Notes: generated from the sequence alone by a model not told the origin. Positions 19,701 to 32,179 are shown, numbered from the stretch's first letter. The stretch is DNA of 64,000 bases from Mrakia gelida (GCA_024345305.1 BRON01000007.1:1302001-1366000), one strand, 5' to 3'. A program made the numbers and translations.

Positions 19701-22624
19701 AAGCTTTGGCAGTGTTGCTGGAGAGGATCAAAGGGGTGTTAGAGAAGAACGGCGACGCTGCGAGAACTTGCAAGAGAACTCACGCGTAGGTCGTGTTCGA
19801 GACGAGAGGAAGGTAGCCGGTGTTCCAGGCATTGGTATACCACATCGCAATGATGATGAACGAGGATATGAAGAGACCGATGAAGTTGTTCGCGGTGCTG
19901 GAAGAGAAGGTAGAAGAGAAGTGTCAGCGCTCGTCGTCTCCGCGTCCCCCTCGCTCGAACCAGGATTTCCACTCACGCGAAGAAGGGAAGGATCAGAGCA
20001 TTTGTTCCGTTCATCATGTTCCAGTCCTGGAAGGAGACCGAAGGCGAGGGGAGAAGAGCCAGCCGACGAGTCAGCCGTCGTTCTTTGCCTTCACGTCCTC
20101 TCGAACATCTCGAGACTCACAAGAGTCGCCAAAGGAGTAAACCCTGCTCCTCGAACGGTTCCGGAGATGGTAGCGAGCATCATAGATCCGGGAGCGATCC
20201 AGGTCGTCTGCAGAAGAGGAATCACGCGAAGACGGTCAGCCCTCCGCAGAACGACGCGTTCGAATCTCGACGGCTTCGACTCACCCAGTTAGTGATGCTC
20301 AAAGCTTGGAAGAGACTTCCAGGAAGCCAGAAGTAGACGAACATTCCGCAGAAGGCGTAAAGGAAGCTTTCGAAGAGCGAATGGAGGAGGAAGGCAGGTC
20401 AGCGAAGGTCGTCGAGGGAGGTCGAAGAACCGCCGCGAACTCACAACCTCATTCGACTGATCTTCCATCCGTTGGCGATGTGGTTCGTGGTGGCGTGGAA
20501 AGATCGGTTCAGGGCGATGGTGGCTTCAAAGGGAAGATAGAATGGGAAGGCGAAGAAGAAGCAGGAACGACGTGTTGTAAAGAACGGGGAATGAAGGTCG
20601 ATCAGCGTCGAGATTTGGATGATCTGCAGGAGAACTCGGTTACTTACAAAGATTAAGAAGCCAAATGCAGTCTGGCATGAGAACGACGGTGTATCGAACG
20701 GGTCAGCGAAGCGTTCATCGTCGCGTCGAAGCGTGAAAGAGACGATCAAAGGAAGACTCACGCTCGGGGTAAACGATGAACCTTCTAGCCAGCCCTGCGA
20801 ATCCCATTCCGATCAACTGCACTGAGAGCCCCATGAGCATCTGGGGAAGAGAAGCAGGAGGAGGAGGGAAGCGACGGTCAGTCGACCCCTCATTGCGTCC
20901 GAGAAGGAAGAAACGCGCGCACCTGGTAGCCGAAGTTCTTCGCCCAAGGCTGTAAGAGAGGATGGAAGCTGTTAGACCAAGCACTCAGAAGATATGGCAA
21001 AGAGACAGACTCACCTGATCGTAGAAGAGAGCTAAAACAAACCGAAGTCAGTCAGCGAAGGGTTGCGGCTGTAGGCTCGAAGAGAAGGCAGACGAATGCA
21101 GAACCGCACTCACGCATGACCTGAACCAAGATGACATATTGGGTGTAAGGAGCTCCGAGTCCTGGAAAGAAGAAAGGGGAACGAGTCGAGATCAGCTTCA
21201 GGTCTCCCTTTTCCTCATTCGCGTCTTGTTCGCTCAGAACTGACCTGCGTTCCCCATGATCGTGAGCAGCATGTGCTCCTTCTCGTTAAACCTTCCAGAG
21301 TTGAGGGTCATGTTGTAGCCAAAGACCTTCCAGACGGTGGTTGGGAGGAGCCATTCGAGAGCCTTGGCGGCTGGGTAAGAAAGGATCTGGAAGCGACGCG
21401 ACGTTCTCGTTAGCTTTGGATTCGAAGGGAGAGAGGAGAGAATAATTGACGCACTTGCATCTCGTTGACGCTGACGGAGAAGGTCGGGTATCGAAGACTG
21501 AAGAACTGGTTGAGGAACGTTCCACCCGCGCACCTGCAGATTGAGGACGAGGAGGAGAGGTCAGAAGGGTCCGAAGAAGTGGGAGAGTGCGAGGGGTGAG
21601 GGAAGGGAGCAGACCAGATGACACCGAGGAAGTAGACTCGGAAGGTAGAGGTGGGCATGTCGTAATCGTCGGTGCTGAGCAAGCAAAGAAAGAGGGGAAG
21701 GAGTGAGTTTCTTCGACGCGTCTCCTTGTCCGACCTCGAGGATCGATGTGAGGCGTTCAAGACCAGGGTTGGACTCACCAGCTGACGACCGCTCGGACCT
21801 CGGGGTAGGGAGAAGAGAACCTGATAAGAGCAGCCTCTGAAGAAGGAAAGAAAAGGAGCAGAGATCGAGAGTCAGCATCGTCGAGAACGCGAAGGTCGGA
21901 CAACGAGCAGACTCACCAATCCTCATCTCGTCCGCCAGAAGCTCGTAGTTCTCCAAGGTGGAGGCGTCTCCGCTGAGGAAGTACTCGATCCTGTCCTTGA
22001 CCTGGGAAGCGAAGGCAACGAGGAAAGAGTCAGATCTGGTTGGGCTGGTCGGCGGAAATGCAGCATTCTTCGCGGGGAACTGACCTGAGAGGGAAAGTTT
22101 GGATCCGTACTGTGCTCCACTGTTGCACAAGAAGAGATGAGCGATGAAGAGTGAAAGAGAGTCAGCAGACGTAAACAACGAACGCGCGAGCGGGGTCAGA
22201 AAAAGGAACGAACCCCAAGCGTCCTCCAAGATGTCGGTGACCTCCTCCAGGGACAGCTGCATGGCTCGATCGTAGACTTCGTCGACATCGTGTTGGAGGA
22301 CGACGAGGTCTGGTGAACCAAAAGAGCGTGGAAAGGAAGAAGGAAAGGGAGTCAGCGATCGAGCTCGAAGATGAAAACGTCGACGCGACGAAGCTTCGAC
22401 TCACCAGTTTGGACCTTCTGGGTGTTCTCGGCCTGTAGAGAGGAAGGAGTCGGAGGGGTAGTTAGATCTCGCGAAGCTGTCTCGAGCAGCGGAGACGGGC
22501 TCACATCATGAACCGACGTAACATCCTCCTTCTTCTTGTCGATCGGATACTCCTTCTTCTCGTCGAACTGCCCCTCGAGCGGAAGAGCGTTGATGTGTTG
22601 CTGTTGATCTCTAGTGTCCGACAT
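16765..22624 (-). CDS. Oligopeptide transporter, OPT family (ISP4-like)
   Basis: Proton-coupled importer of small peptides (tetra-/pentapeptides, glutathione-like) in the plasma membrane. The start ATG at 22624 opens an acidic cytosolic N-terminus (MSDTRDQQQHINALPLEG). Then come the helical pre-membrane region (LSLEEVTDILED) and the hallmark FSSPYPEVRAVVSW before helix 1. Many hydrophobic segments follow: TFRVYFLGVIW, GTFLNQFFSLRYP, MLMGLSVQLIGMGFAGL, FFLYAFCGMFVYFWLPG, NNFIGLFISSFIIIAMWYTN, FGIFLCLLFLIPIGI, GTEITLNVFAEFIGG, and near the end NVGVWFWNLIFGW. The protein ends DPVTKIFGDAPNTGAWH with the stop at 16765-16767. More than 20 short introns, many exons encoding a single helix. Tail to tail with nothing close; upstream lies a long non-coding stretch. 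Confidence 0.95.
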
Positions 22625-24560
22625 TCCTGAACGGTTGAAAGCTGTTCTGGTTGATGGCGAAGCAGGGAAGGCGGCGACTAAACTCTAGGTCAGCTCTTCG
22701 ATTTCGGGTGACTTCCCTCGCGATAAAGCGTTTCAGAGCTAAGAGTGGAAGATAGCGAAGCCCATACGAGATAACTGTGACCCATGCAGCCCAAGAGACA
22801 AGTAATGACTAAAAGGAGACGCGTGGCGACTGTCAGTGCGGGCGAAAGGGAGGGATCAAGCGTGAGGTCGGCGGGAAGGGACGACGGCTCTCGCTTCTCA
22901 CGTCCACCCGATCCCTTCTATAGGGAGTGTCAGCGCGTCCAGGAGTCGTATGGGCTTCGAATTAGGAAATGAGGTAGCCACGCTGGGCTTATTGGATGCG
23001 AAGGAGGGAAAGATTGGTCGAGGGTCGAGTCAGATGAAGCGGGAAGCGAGAGACGCGACCGACAGGCGAGTTTTGATCCCACTGACGCCAGCGTTCGACG
23101 AGGATCTAAGCGAGAGAGAAGGGTAATTTGAGCCGTGAGAGGGAAGGATTAAACATGTTGGGAGACTGCTGAAACGTCGAAGAGTGCTGATTATGGAGTC
23201 GATCCGAGGAAGAAGGGCGAGTAAAGTTGAGACGGACGAGGGGTCACCCATCGGATCCCGAACGCGTCCATGCGAGAGCTTGAGTCCTGAAGAGTTGACG
23301 GGACAACCTGTTCCATGCTTTGATGTGTATAGAGAAGCACGCTGAGCCAGAGTTGAGGCCGACTCGAGGGTGTTGAAATCCTGAGACGAACAGAATTCGA
23401 GGCGACACGAGGGAGGAAACAAGCGAGCCGTTGAGCGCCGTCGATGGTTTGGAAATCCCGACGTGACGAGATTCGAGGATCCGATGCAGAATATGATCTG
23501 TCCGGAACCAAAACAAAAAGCCAGGAAGGTGGTCAGATCGATGAGCTCGAAACTGGAAGGCGGGAGGGTGACCGCGTCTCGTCCTTTGCTCCGCCATGCC
23601 TCTCCCTCCCTTCGTCAGAGATCTGTATCATATCTGCGTTCAAGAGCTGTCAGAGAAGATTCCCATTCCAATCTATCAGTCCCACCATATGTCCCTGTCG
23701 AGCCTAGGCTCTGAACGTCTCGAAGACGAAACGTCAAATGGTTTCTCCGGCTCTCCTTCGTTCAGCCCACGCTGCCGTCTCGTCTCGAGCTTCAACCGCT
23801 CAAACCTTCCTCACGGCTCCCAGTCAGCTCTTCCCTAGTAGTCACTCGGCCGGGCCTTCCTCAGGCCAGCGTGCTTCGAGCATTCTCGACTTCTCAACCT
23901 CGATTAGTTTCCAGACCAGCCAGCTCTCGACTCGAGCTAGCGAGCGTCCTCCCTTCCCTCCTCTCACCCCTCGTCCGTGACTGGCCCTTCCTCCAAAACA
24001 ACCTAGCAAACAGCATCCCACCCTCTCCAAGCTATCGATGATGCAGCTCCTTGAGGCTTGAACAACGTCGACGGGAGGGCTGAAAGGGAGAAGGACGGTC
24101 TTGAGCGAGCTCAATCTTCCTTCCTCCCTTGCTCTCTGCCTGCGTCTGCCGCTACCATTTTCCTCTCGCCTCTTCACACCAGACCGGCCGATCCCACTTA
24201 GACTCGTCAGCTCAGACGGTCGCAGAGCAGAAAGAAAGACGAAGAGAGGGACGTTGGGAGAAGGAAGAGGAGAGGAGGAGGAAGCTGAGCTCACCTTAAG
24301 TTGCTTCCTTCTTGATCCGCCTTCTCTTCTCCTCGTTTCCACCAGTTTCAAAGACGAGACGTGCTTCCATTCCGAGCAGAGACGATGCCCATGATCCTGA
24401 AATCTTGACGAGCGGAAGAAGGAGATCTGGAAGGGTCAACCAGTTGAATTGGAGGAGGGGACCGGATGGAGGAGGGAGGGAGGGAGGAGGTGCGAGCTCA
24501 ACAAAGTTGACCTCGCTCTATCTCCTAGCAGTTCAAGGCAGGTCGAGCGATTTTAGTCAT
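22625..24560. other. Long intergenic region upstream of the OPT gene
   Basis: About 1.9 kb with no gene I can defend. It probably holds the OPT promoter and 5' leader; GTCAGC-containing patches (22690, 22930, 23030) resemble minus-strand intron ends and may be 5' UTR introns. A plus-strand ATG at 23738 opens an 80-codon frame (to 23980) whose start, MVSPALLRSAHAAVSSRAS, looks like a mitochondrial presequence, but the overlapping minus strand is also open, so it is not called. Confidence 0.4.
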
Positions 24561-24565
24561 CTCCT

Positions 24566-25386
24566 ATGAAGATTTGGTTTGATCACTGGTATGCCTCGTC
24601 GTCGTGCAAAGAACGTCTCCTCTACGACCCTCGAAATCTCAGCACTATCATCAACCGCGAGTCGATCCACCTGCCTCGCCACCCCTCTCTCGAGTCGCCT
24701 TCAACCACAACTCCCCTTCTCCTTCCCTTCCTTCTTCAGCCCAATTGAGCCCAAAACGCTCTTTCTCGTACACACCTCAGCCTCTTCTTGCACCTCAACT
24801 CGCTCTTCGCAGGCCGAAGCTCACCTTCCCTCTTCCTGTGAGCTCTCTCCCTCTTATCGCTCGCTGTCGCGGTCGACCCCTGTCCCCTCCCTTCGAAGTT
24901 CAAGCTCACTCTCTCCTCCTCCCCTCCTTCCCTAGCTCCTTCTTAGCGATGCTCGCCTCCTCCTCCTTCCCAAGCACCTCCCCAACCTCGTCCGAACCCA
25001 CCAAAACCTTCCTTCCTCACTCCCAACTCACCAACCGACGTCCAGCGCCGACTCCTCTCAGGCTCACTTCACCGACGTTCGTTTCGCCTTGCTTCTTTCT
25101 CACCTTTCCACCTCCCAAACCTGTCTTGTCTTTGCTGACCTTCTTGCTCCTCGCTTTGAACATCGTCGCGCAGAGCCACCCCCCTCCGCTCCCACACCAA
25201 ACATCCTCTCCCTCTCCCTCCTCCTCAAATCCACGTCCCCGAAACGACGCATTCCTCGACGAGCGTTCGCAGTCGATCGTCGTCGAGCGCGGCTGCTTTG
25301 GAGACGAGTCCGGTGGAGGAGATGAAGCTTTGGTACGAGGTTAAGAGGAGAGAGGGGGTGATTAAGGTGCCGGAGAAGATCAGGTG
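24566..25386 (+). CDS. Hypothetical Pro/Ser-rich protein locus (exons uncertain)
   Basis: I do not recognise this gene. Coding-like codon use runs on the plus strand through RRPKLTFPLP up to a GTGAGC donor at about 24840, resumes after CCTAG at about 24935 (SDARLLLLPKHLPNLV ... ALLLSHLSTSQTCLVFADLL), and a protein-like C-terminus, EEMKLWYEVKRREGVIKVPE, ends at the TGA at 25384-25386 in another frame. A short GT-AG intron near 25230-25270 would join the two frames. The first exon is unresolved: ATG codons at 24566 and 24593 lie in different frames. The extent given is the span of coding signal, not a verified model. Confidence 0.35.
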
Positions 25387-26023
25387 AAGGGGCGAGGAGG
25401 GGAGGGGAGAGGGAGGGCGTGGAGGAGCGGTGCGTTGCGTTGCTGGCTGGGGTGTAGGTTAGGTTAGACTAGGTTGGGAAGGGAGTGTTTGAAGCTGGTC
25501 TTTGGGACTCTCTCGGATGATGCAACTCTGCTTTCTTGGAAGAATGGTAGGAGAGGAGCGAACGGACGGAGACGCGCGAGAGGAAAGGTCGAGCTCAACT
25601 TCGCGACGCGTCCCTCTCTCGGCCCTCTTCCGTCTCTCAAAGGAACTCGCGGATCTTCCGGCTGCACGATCGCACCAGAGTGCATGTCGACCTTGCTAAA
25701 CAAAGCAGAAAATCTTCACCCTCTCCCCAAATCGCACCCTCCTCCCATCTCCTGCGCCTTCCCCTGAATCTCGCGGCGGGCTCAGTTCCATCTTCCCTTT
25801 GATCCCTTGTCCTCCCTTCTCTCCCTCCCTCTCCTCCCCTCTTCCCTTTGTTCCTTTTTCCTTCAATGTTGGTCGACTTGAAGATGCAGGAGGAGGGCAA
25901 CCCACCATCAACCTCCAACTACAACTACCATCAATCTCCTTCTCGACCTTCTCTCTTTCTGGCAAAGCGAGGCTCATCAACCTCCTCGACCTCCTCCTTC
26001 CTTGACCTCGTATCGATTCGACC
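25387..26023. other. Intergenic region upstream of the Cys-rich membrane protein
   Basis: 637 nt. The 3' part (25780-26020) is strongly pyrimidine-rich and CAACTACAACTACC-like just before the ATG, a typical fungal 5' leader. I see no ORF with support and no identifiable regulatory motif other than one ACGCGT at about 25606. Confidence 0.45.
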
Positions 26024-29000
26024 ATGAAGACCACCACATCAACATCAGTCTGGCTCTCGGGATTCGCAGCACTGCTACAAGGTAAGTCTATACTTCCTCC
26101 TTCCCTTGAGGACGAGCGGACGAAGAGAAGAGGGGAAAACGAACCGAGCTCACCACCGTCCCTCCCTCCCTCCCTTTCATACCCATCCAGCCTCCCTCGC
26201 CTCTTCAACAGCAACAACGATCTGCTCCCCCACCTCCTGCTCCCCTCTCCCCTCCTCCCTCCACCTATCCCTAGGAGCCTCAACCCCCTCCTCCCATCTC
26301 CTCCTCCTCCCAGGAACCTACACCACCTCCACCCTCCCCTCCCAACTCCTCACCTCCTCCAATTCCTCCTCCTCCCCCTTACAAGACCTCACCACCTTCG
26401 CCAACTACACCCTCTCCTCCCAAGCCTCCCCGTTCACCATCACCCCCAACCAAGGAGTCGTCTTCTTCCAGGAACCCAAGTGGGCAGGGGAGCAGCATCA
26501 GTTTGTTGCTGTAGGGGGAAGCCAGATGAATGTGACGGGCGGGAGGAGTGCGATCTTGGGGGAGAACGTCTGGGCGAAGGTCGTTGTGGCGGGGGAGGAG
26601 ATGGTTATTAGGGGTGGAGGAGGAGTGAGGGATTTTGAGCAGGCGCCGTGGGGGTTGAAGAGTAAGGATTTTGAGAGGGTGGAGGTGAAGGAGGTGCAGA
26701 GTGGTGAGTTTGAGACGACGCGCGATGGTTTCCTTTTGTTCTCGTTCCTTCGTTCGCTGACCTCGTTTGGGGTTCGTTTTCTGGTTTCGCTCACAGCTCT
26801 TTGCAAGACGCCCTGTTCGTCAGGAGGACCGTGCGTAGCCACAACTGGATCGAGCACGAACGCGAGCTGCGTGTGTAAAGCTGGGTTCGAAGGGGACTCG
26901 TGCGAGAAGTGTAAGACGGGGTACTTTGGATCGAGTTGCTCTCGTGAGTCTCGCTCTTCTTGTCAGATTGGATGGCTTAGGAGTTGGGACTGACCTCGAG
27001 CTTGATGTTTGACGTGGTAGCCTGCGCTTCTTCGTGCCTCTCTGGTCAATGCAACGACGGCATCACCGGAACTGGGATCTGCGAAGTGTCGACGACCAAC
27101 TCGACCGTCGGTTCGTCCTCTTTCCCTCTCCTCCTCTCTCTTCCTCCCTCCTCCCTCTTCTTCACCTGACTCGTACCCTTCTATTCTTTCTATCAGCCTG
27201 CAACTGCCTCTCCGGCGCCTGTCTCAGCACCGTCTCCTCCTCTTCCTTCATCTACTCCTCCTCCACCACCTGCCTCTGCTCCCCAGGCTTCTCCACTCCC
27301 TCCCTCTCCTCCTCCTTCCCCTCCTACTCCCAAACCCACCAGCAATGCTCCATCTGCTCCTCGGGATACTTCTCAACGGCAGCAGGGGAGTGCCTAGCTT
27401 GCTCGATCAACGCGAAGGAGTGCTCGGACGCGTCGACTCCGACGACGTGTATCGATGGGTACGAGATCGATAGTGGGAAGTGTGTGGCTAGTGCGGGACC
27501 GAGTGGGAAGGGAAGCAAGTGCTCGGGGAGTAACTGGTGGGATGAGGCGAGTTCGAGTTGTACGCCGTGAGTTTTCGTCTCTTTGTTTCGATTCTCGAAG
27601 TCGGGTCATCGGGCTCGTTCGCTGACTTCGCTCTCGTTCGTCCAGATGCTCTCCTCTCTGCTCAACCTGCTCCGCCTCCACCTCAACCTCTTGCCTCTCC
27701 TGCCCCTCCGGACAAGCTCTTCTCCGAGGAGTCTGCGTCGATCTCGACTCGACGACTGGGGAATGCGACTCGTCCAAGATTCAGCCTGGGAGGAGCGACA
27801 GTGCTGGATGGTTCTACGATAACGCTAAGGCTGAGTGCGATAGTGAGCAACCTTTTTCCTCCTTTTCGAACGGATCGCTCGAATCAAGCTCTCTTTTCTG
27901 ACTCTCGCTCGCTCCCGCCTCGTTTCCTCAGCCTGCCCACCCAAATCCACCGGCTGCTCCATCCCCTCCTTCGACTCCACCTCCACTCGAAAAGACCTCA
28001 TCGCTAAAGCCTGCGTCGAGGGATACGTTCTCTCCCTCGCTGGATTGTGCGTGACTTCGTGTCCCGATGGACAGTTCGCGAACGACGCGTCTGATGGAGC
28101 TTGTCTCGGTGAGTTACCTTCTCTCCTTCGTTCCTCTTTTTGTTTCGCTCGAGCTGACCTTCCATCGACCTTTTCCATGAACTCGTTCAGCCTGTGACTC
28201 CTCCTGCGGGACCTGCTCGGGATACTCGACCTTCTGCACCTCGTGCGCTTCAACATCAACCAACGTCGCTCTCGGAGGATCCTGCTTGCAGACGACGTGT
28301 CCTTCGACGACGACCGACGTGGACGGGGAGTGCTTGACTTGCCATCCTGATTGTGAGACCTGCTCGGGAACGGTGAGTACCTCGCTTTTTGTTCGAGCTT
28401 CGTTTCGAGAGCTCTCGCTGACCTCGTCGTTGTTTTCGTTCGTTCGTTTCGCAGGACTTCGACCAATGCAGCTCGTGCCCCTCCGATAGACCTGTTCTCG
28501 ATGGAGGTCGATGTCTTCCTGTCTGCGCGTCGGGACAGTTCCTCGATCCTTCGACTTCGAAGTGTGTCGCCTGTGATGGTGAGTTTCTTCGGCTCTTCGT
28601 CCTCGACGCGTCTCGTCTCGTTCTTTCCTTCTCGCTGACCCGCTTCTCCCTTTCATCGTTCCTCTCTCCCAGCTTCCTGCTCGGAATGCCTCTCCTCCTC
28701 GCCCTCCTCCTGCCTCAGCTGCTCTTCTTCCGACCACCTCCCTCTCCTCGGACTCTGCGTCTCCTCCAACTGCACCTCCTCCTTCGTCCCCTACCTCCAA
28801 ATCTGCCTCGCCGACCTCCTCACCCCCGCTTCCACCAAATCCAAATTTCCCGTTTGGGCCATCATCCTCATCCTCCTCATCCTCCTCGCGCTCTTCGTCC
28901 TCGGAGCCTGGTGGTACATTCGACGGGAGAGGGAGAAGACGCGTCAGGCGACGTTGAGGTTCGCTCACGGGCTCGACGAGGTGAAGGTTCAGAGGAAGGT

Positions 29001-30081
29001 GTGGGAGGTTGGGGTGGAGAACGTGCTTGGGTTGATGGGACGGGCGAGGGAAGGGATGGAGAGGAGATGGAGGGAGAGGGGAACGGCGAACGGTGGAGGT
29101 GGAGGAGGGCTGAGGGTTGGTGGAGGAGGGAGGGAGAGAGGAAGCTTGCGACCGTTCAAGCTTGGGACGGGGTGGCAGGGAGTTCAGGTGGACGAGTTCG
29201 ACATGGCGATGGAGCACGGAACGACCATCTATCGCGACGGAGGACGAGGAAATCGACAAAACCCTCCTCCTTACTCTCCGTCCTCCTCCAACGAGTCCTC
29301 CAACGGCCAAACTCCCAAACTCGAGAAGTTCCCAGCCAACTGGCGCTCCATTCGATCTTCCACCCACGACGACCTCGATCTCGAAGACGGCTCGAACGGC
29401 TTCCCTCCTCCCTCGCCTCCCTACTCCCGAACCTCCCACGCTCAATCCACCTACACCCTCGACGACCAACCCCACTCCAGCTTCAACACCTCCACACCTT
29501 ACCAACCCTCCTCCTTCTCCTTCGCCTCCACCGACTCATCCTCCAACCTCTCCACAATCATCTACCCCTCCCTCGCTCCTCCTCCGAACTCCCTCGCTCG
29601 CCCAAGCATCTACAAGTCGCGTCTCTCGGAAGGTCCCACTACTCCTTGCACAGCAGCCTCAACCGCCTCGTCCTTCAACTCCTGGGAAACAGCGCCCCTC
29701 CCAAGGTCCGACCGAACGATCGACACAGAAGTCGAACCCTTCCCGGACTTCCAGAAGGACTACTCGTCGGCTCGACAAACGCGTCCCACGCCTCAATCAT
29801 CATCATCTTTCACCCCTCCCACCACCACCCGAAGAGGAGCCGTCAACTCCATGGCCTCCGCATCAAGTCGGTTCGTCGAGGACGATAGCAGTGAGGACGA
29901 GTCGACTCCCGTGGTGGAGAAGGGGAGTTATTGGTTGGCTAGCGAGAGGGAGGAGGGAGGGAGGAAGGAGGTCGAGATGAGTTTTGGGGGAGGGGCGGGA
30001 GAGTTGAGGAGTAATAACCCGTTTAGAGGTGGTGCGGGGAGGGGTGGAGGGGAGGGGAGGAAGGAAACGACTTGGATTTAG
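26024..30081 (+). CDS. Type I membrane protein with Cys-rich (furin-like/EGF-like) ectodomain
   Basis: Receptor-like surface protein of unknown function. The ATG at 26024 begins a signal peptide (MKTTTSTSVWLSGFAALLQ, then ASLASS after a short intron). An N-terminal domain with NQGVVFFQEPKW and Ser/Thr-rich stretches is followed by at least eight Cys-rich modules, nearly one per exon: CKTPCSSGGPCV, CVCKAGFEGDSCEKC, CASSCLSGQCNDG, CNCLSGACL, CSPLCSTCSAS, CDSSCGTCSG, CHPDCETCSGT, CSSCPSDRPVLDGGRC, CSECLSSSPSSC. These resemble furin-like/growth-factor-receptor Cys-rich repeats. One transmembrane helix (WAIILILLILLALFVLG) at about 28855-28910 and a basic stop-transfer WWYIRRERE follow. The cytosolic tail (about 380 residues) is Pro/Ser-rich, disordered, and ends KETTWI. 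Introns fall between Cys modules in constant phase, consistent with module duplication. Confidence 0.85.
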
Positions 30082-30585
30082 AGCGACGGAGGAGCGATGA
30101 GGAGGGAGGAGGGGAGGGGAAGGAGGAGGGGTTTGTTTTGATTTCGGTTTGATCTCGGTTCGCGTTTGTTTTTGCTGCTTTGCTCTGGTTTCGGTTTCGC
30201 TCTGATAGTTGGCTGTTGTATGAGTAGTTTTTTTTTCCTCCTCGCATGGTGTTTTGCTTTGGATTTGAGTCGGGGATGAGAGAGGAAAGAGAGCGAGAGG
30301 GCAGACGAGTCGCGTCGAGCGAGAACGAACGAAAGCTGGGCGAGCGAACGAGGAGAAGGAGCAGGGTAGAGGAGATGATGCATGTAGAGAATAGAGTACA
30401 ATAAGTAGAGTAGTATCGAGATGAAGGTACAGGTGATACAAAGCGAGATGAGGAAAGACGAAAAACGAAGAAACGAAAAGGCAGACTAAGCGACGCGACG
30501 ACAAAGGAAAGGGGAAGGACGCGACGCCGGACCAGTCCTGCTGCTAGCTAGCTACGACAACCCTCCCACCCCGGCACTCGTACGA
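30082..30585. other. Intergenic region, convergent 3' ends
   Basis: 504 nt between the stops of the Cys-rich protein (+) and the first F-box-like gene (-). T-rich with GTTTCGGTTT-type repeats at 30125-30210, consistent with 3' UTR and polyadenylation signals. A short (GCTA)n run lies at about 30542-30555. No gene. Confidence 0.5.
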
Positions 30586-31505
30586 CTAGTATGGGTTTCC
30601 TCTCTCGAAAACTTCCAGTCCAGTCATCTCCTCCCCCGGCCAGACCATCCTCCTCGAAGTCAAGTCAAAGCGAACTCCAGCACCGATCTCAACCACCAAC
30701 GACTCGAACCTTCCGCTCCCTCCATACGCCTTGTCCACGAGGTTCTGAGCCACTCTCCTCCATCTCTCATCGCTAACCACGATCCTCAACGTCTTCACGT
30801 TTGGAAGGAACGCGATGAATCGCTCGACGATGGGAAGGATTGACGAGGCTCCTGCGTCGACGTATATCCCAACCGTTGCCGTCGGAGGGAGAACAAGGAT
30901 TGCCTTCTTGACGTTCGTGAAGGGCGTAGAAGCCGCCGATCTCCCTCCCAAGCCCGCCAGTTCGGACGAAAGCCAGGGCGAGAACGACACAGACTCTGCT
31001 CGACTCCAGACCGATCTTCCGAGGGCGAGCAAGGATCCCCACTCTGTATCGGAGCCGTTGAAGAAATTTGCCACTTGACAGACGTATAGCTTCTGAGGAT
31101 TCAACGACTTGAGGAGCTGGGCGAAGGGCTGAAGGACGTGGCGGTAAATGATTCGAAGGGAGTCGAGATGAAGGGGTCTGGATTTGAGGAGAGGAGTTTG
31201 GGGAGGGAGGCGCAGGAGCTCGATGCATCGTACGGGAGGTCGAGAACGAGGTGACGGATGGAGTCCAGATCGGCTCTCCTGGCTGATGCTCTTTGAAGAG
31301 CGAAGGAGAGGGAGAGTTTGGGAAGGGAGGATGGGACGAAGAAGTGGGTGAGGTGGGTCCAGGAGGTGATGGTGACGGTTCGGTAGAGAGGAGGGATGGA
31401 GAGGTGACGGAGGCGATGGCAGGTTCGGGAGGTCTTGGCGAGCGAGGGGAGGTCGAGGAGGGAGAGAATCATCTCTGTGACTTCGGTGGGAGCGGAGAGG
31501 GGCAT
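30586..31505 (-). CDS. F-box-like protein (1)
   Basis: Probable substrate adaptor of an SCF ubiquitin ligase. The N-terminus fits a degenerate F-box: APTEVTEMILSLLDLPSLAK, then TCHRLRHLSIPPLYRTVTI. The rest resembles the irregular, Leu-rich C-terminus of fungal F-box proteins (SLNPQKLYVCQVANFFNG, FIAFLPNVKTLRIVV) and ends FERGNPY at 30586. Two frames must be joined near 31180-31240: a 56-nt GT-AG intron (donor GTACGA after LVLDLP, acceptor CCAG) restores frame, although it lacks a clear branch motif; a one-base error in the sequence is the alternative. A GT-AG intron at 31515-31594 lies just upstream of the ATG at 31505 and the upstream exon is in frame, so the true start may be further 5'. 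Confidence 0.55.
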
Positions 31506-32179
31506 TCTGAGGAGCTGGGGAGGAGGAGGAGGAGCGAAACGACAGTCAGCTCGGAGTCCCTCCTTTCGCTTTCTTCCTTCCGCTTCAGACTCACTCGAGA
31601 TGCCGACGGAGGGAAGACGAGGTGGTAAAAAGATCTCGAGGTCGCTGGGTTGTGTTGGACTGGATCGAGCGAGCTGGAAGAAGGAGAAGGAGAAGCAAAG
31701 GAGCGGAGGAGGACGGAAGGAGGAGGGTGAGCTCGCCCAATCTCGAGAGCCAGACCGTCAAGCAAAGAGATATAACTCACATGATTGACCTAATTCAGAG
31801 GCTCTCTAGTATCCCAGGGAGAGGGTAGGATTGAGAGAAAGTAGATTTGAGAGAGTGAAAGCTGAACGAAACGAGCGAGCGAGGACAGCGAGGTCGATTT
31901 CGACCTTCCTTTCTCGTCGGACTCGTAACGGTCACACCAGCTCCGAGAAGCTTTTTCGTCTCGGTCTTAGACTCCAATCTGACTTCAATTTTCAATTTGT
32001 GAGTCGAATTCTCCGTCTTGCTCTCTGGATCAGTCTGCGAGCGGGCGAAAAGCTGACCTCCTCCTCGCTTCCTTCAGCCCGAGCTCAACTTTCTCCTTCT
32101 TGATGTCCGTCTTCTTCGCTCTTCTTCTCACTGTAGATCCCGCTCGACCTCGGGCTGATTGTTCTTTCGGTATCTCCAT
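31506..32179. promoter_or_regulatory. Divergent region between F-box-like genes 1 and 2
   Basis: 674 nt between divergent starts. It contains the intron at 31515-31594 and an upstream exon-like piece (31595-31680) for the minus-strand gene, a GTGAGT donor at about 31779 (minus), and on the plus side a GTGAGTCGAATT donor at about 31999 suggesting a 5' UTR intron of the plus-strand gene. No named regulatory motif. Confidence 0.35.

Noticed and set aside
23738..23980. 80-codon ORF with presequence-like start
   Set aside because: No downstream exon, no homology recognised, and the opposite strand is equally open.
28114..29505. Long minus-strand ORF opposite the Cys-rich protein gene
   Set aside because: It lies opposite exons with clear signal peptide, Cys modules and membrane helix; an antisense shadow of GC-rich coding sequence.
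31180..31260. Apparent frameshift in the first F-box-like gene
   Set aside because: A 56-nt GT-AG intron (donor GTACGA, acceptor CCAG) restores frame exactly, so a pseudogene call is not justified; a sequencing error remains possible.
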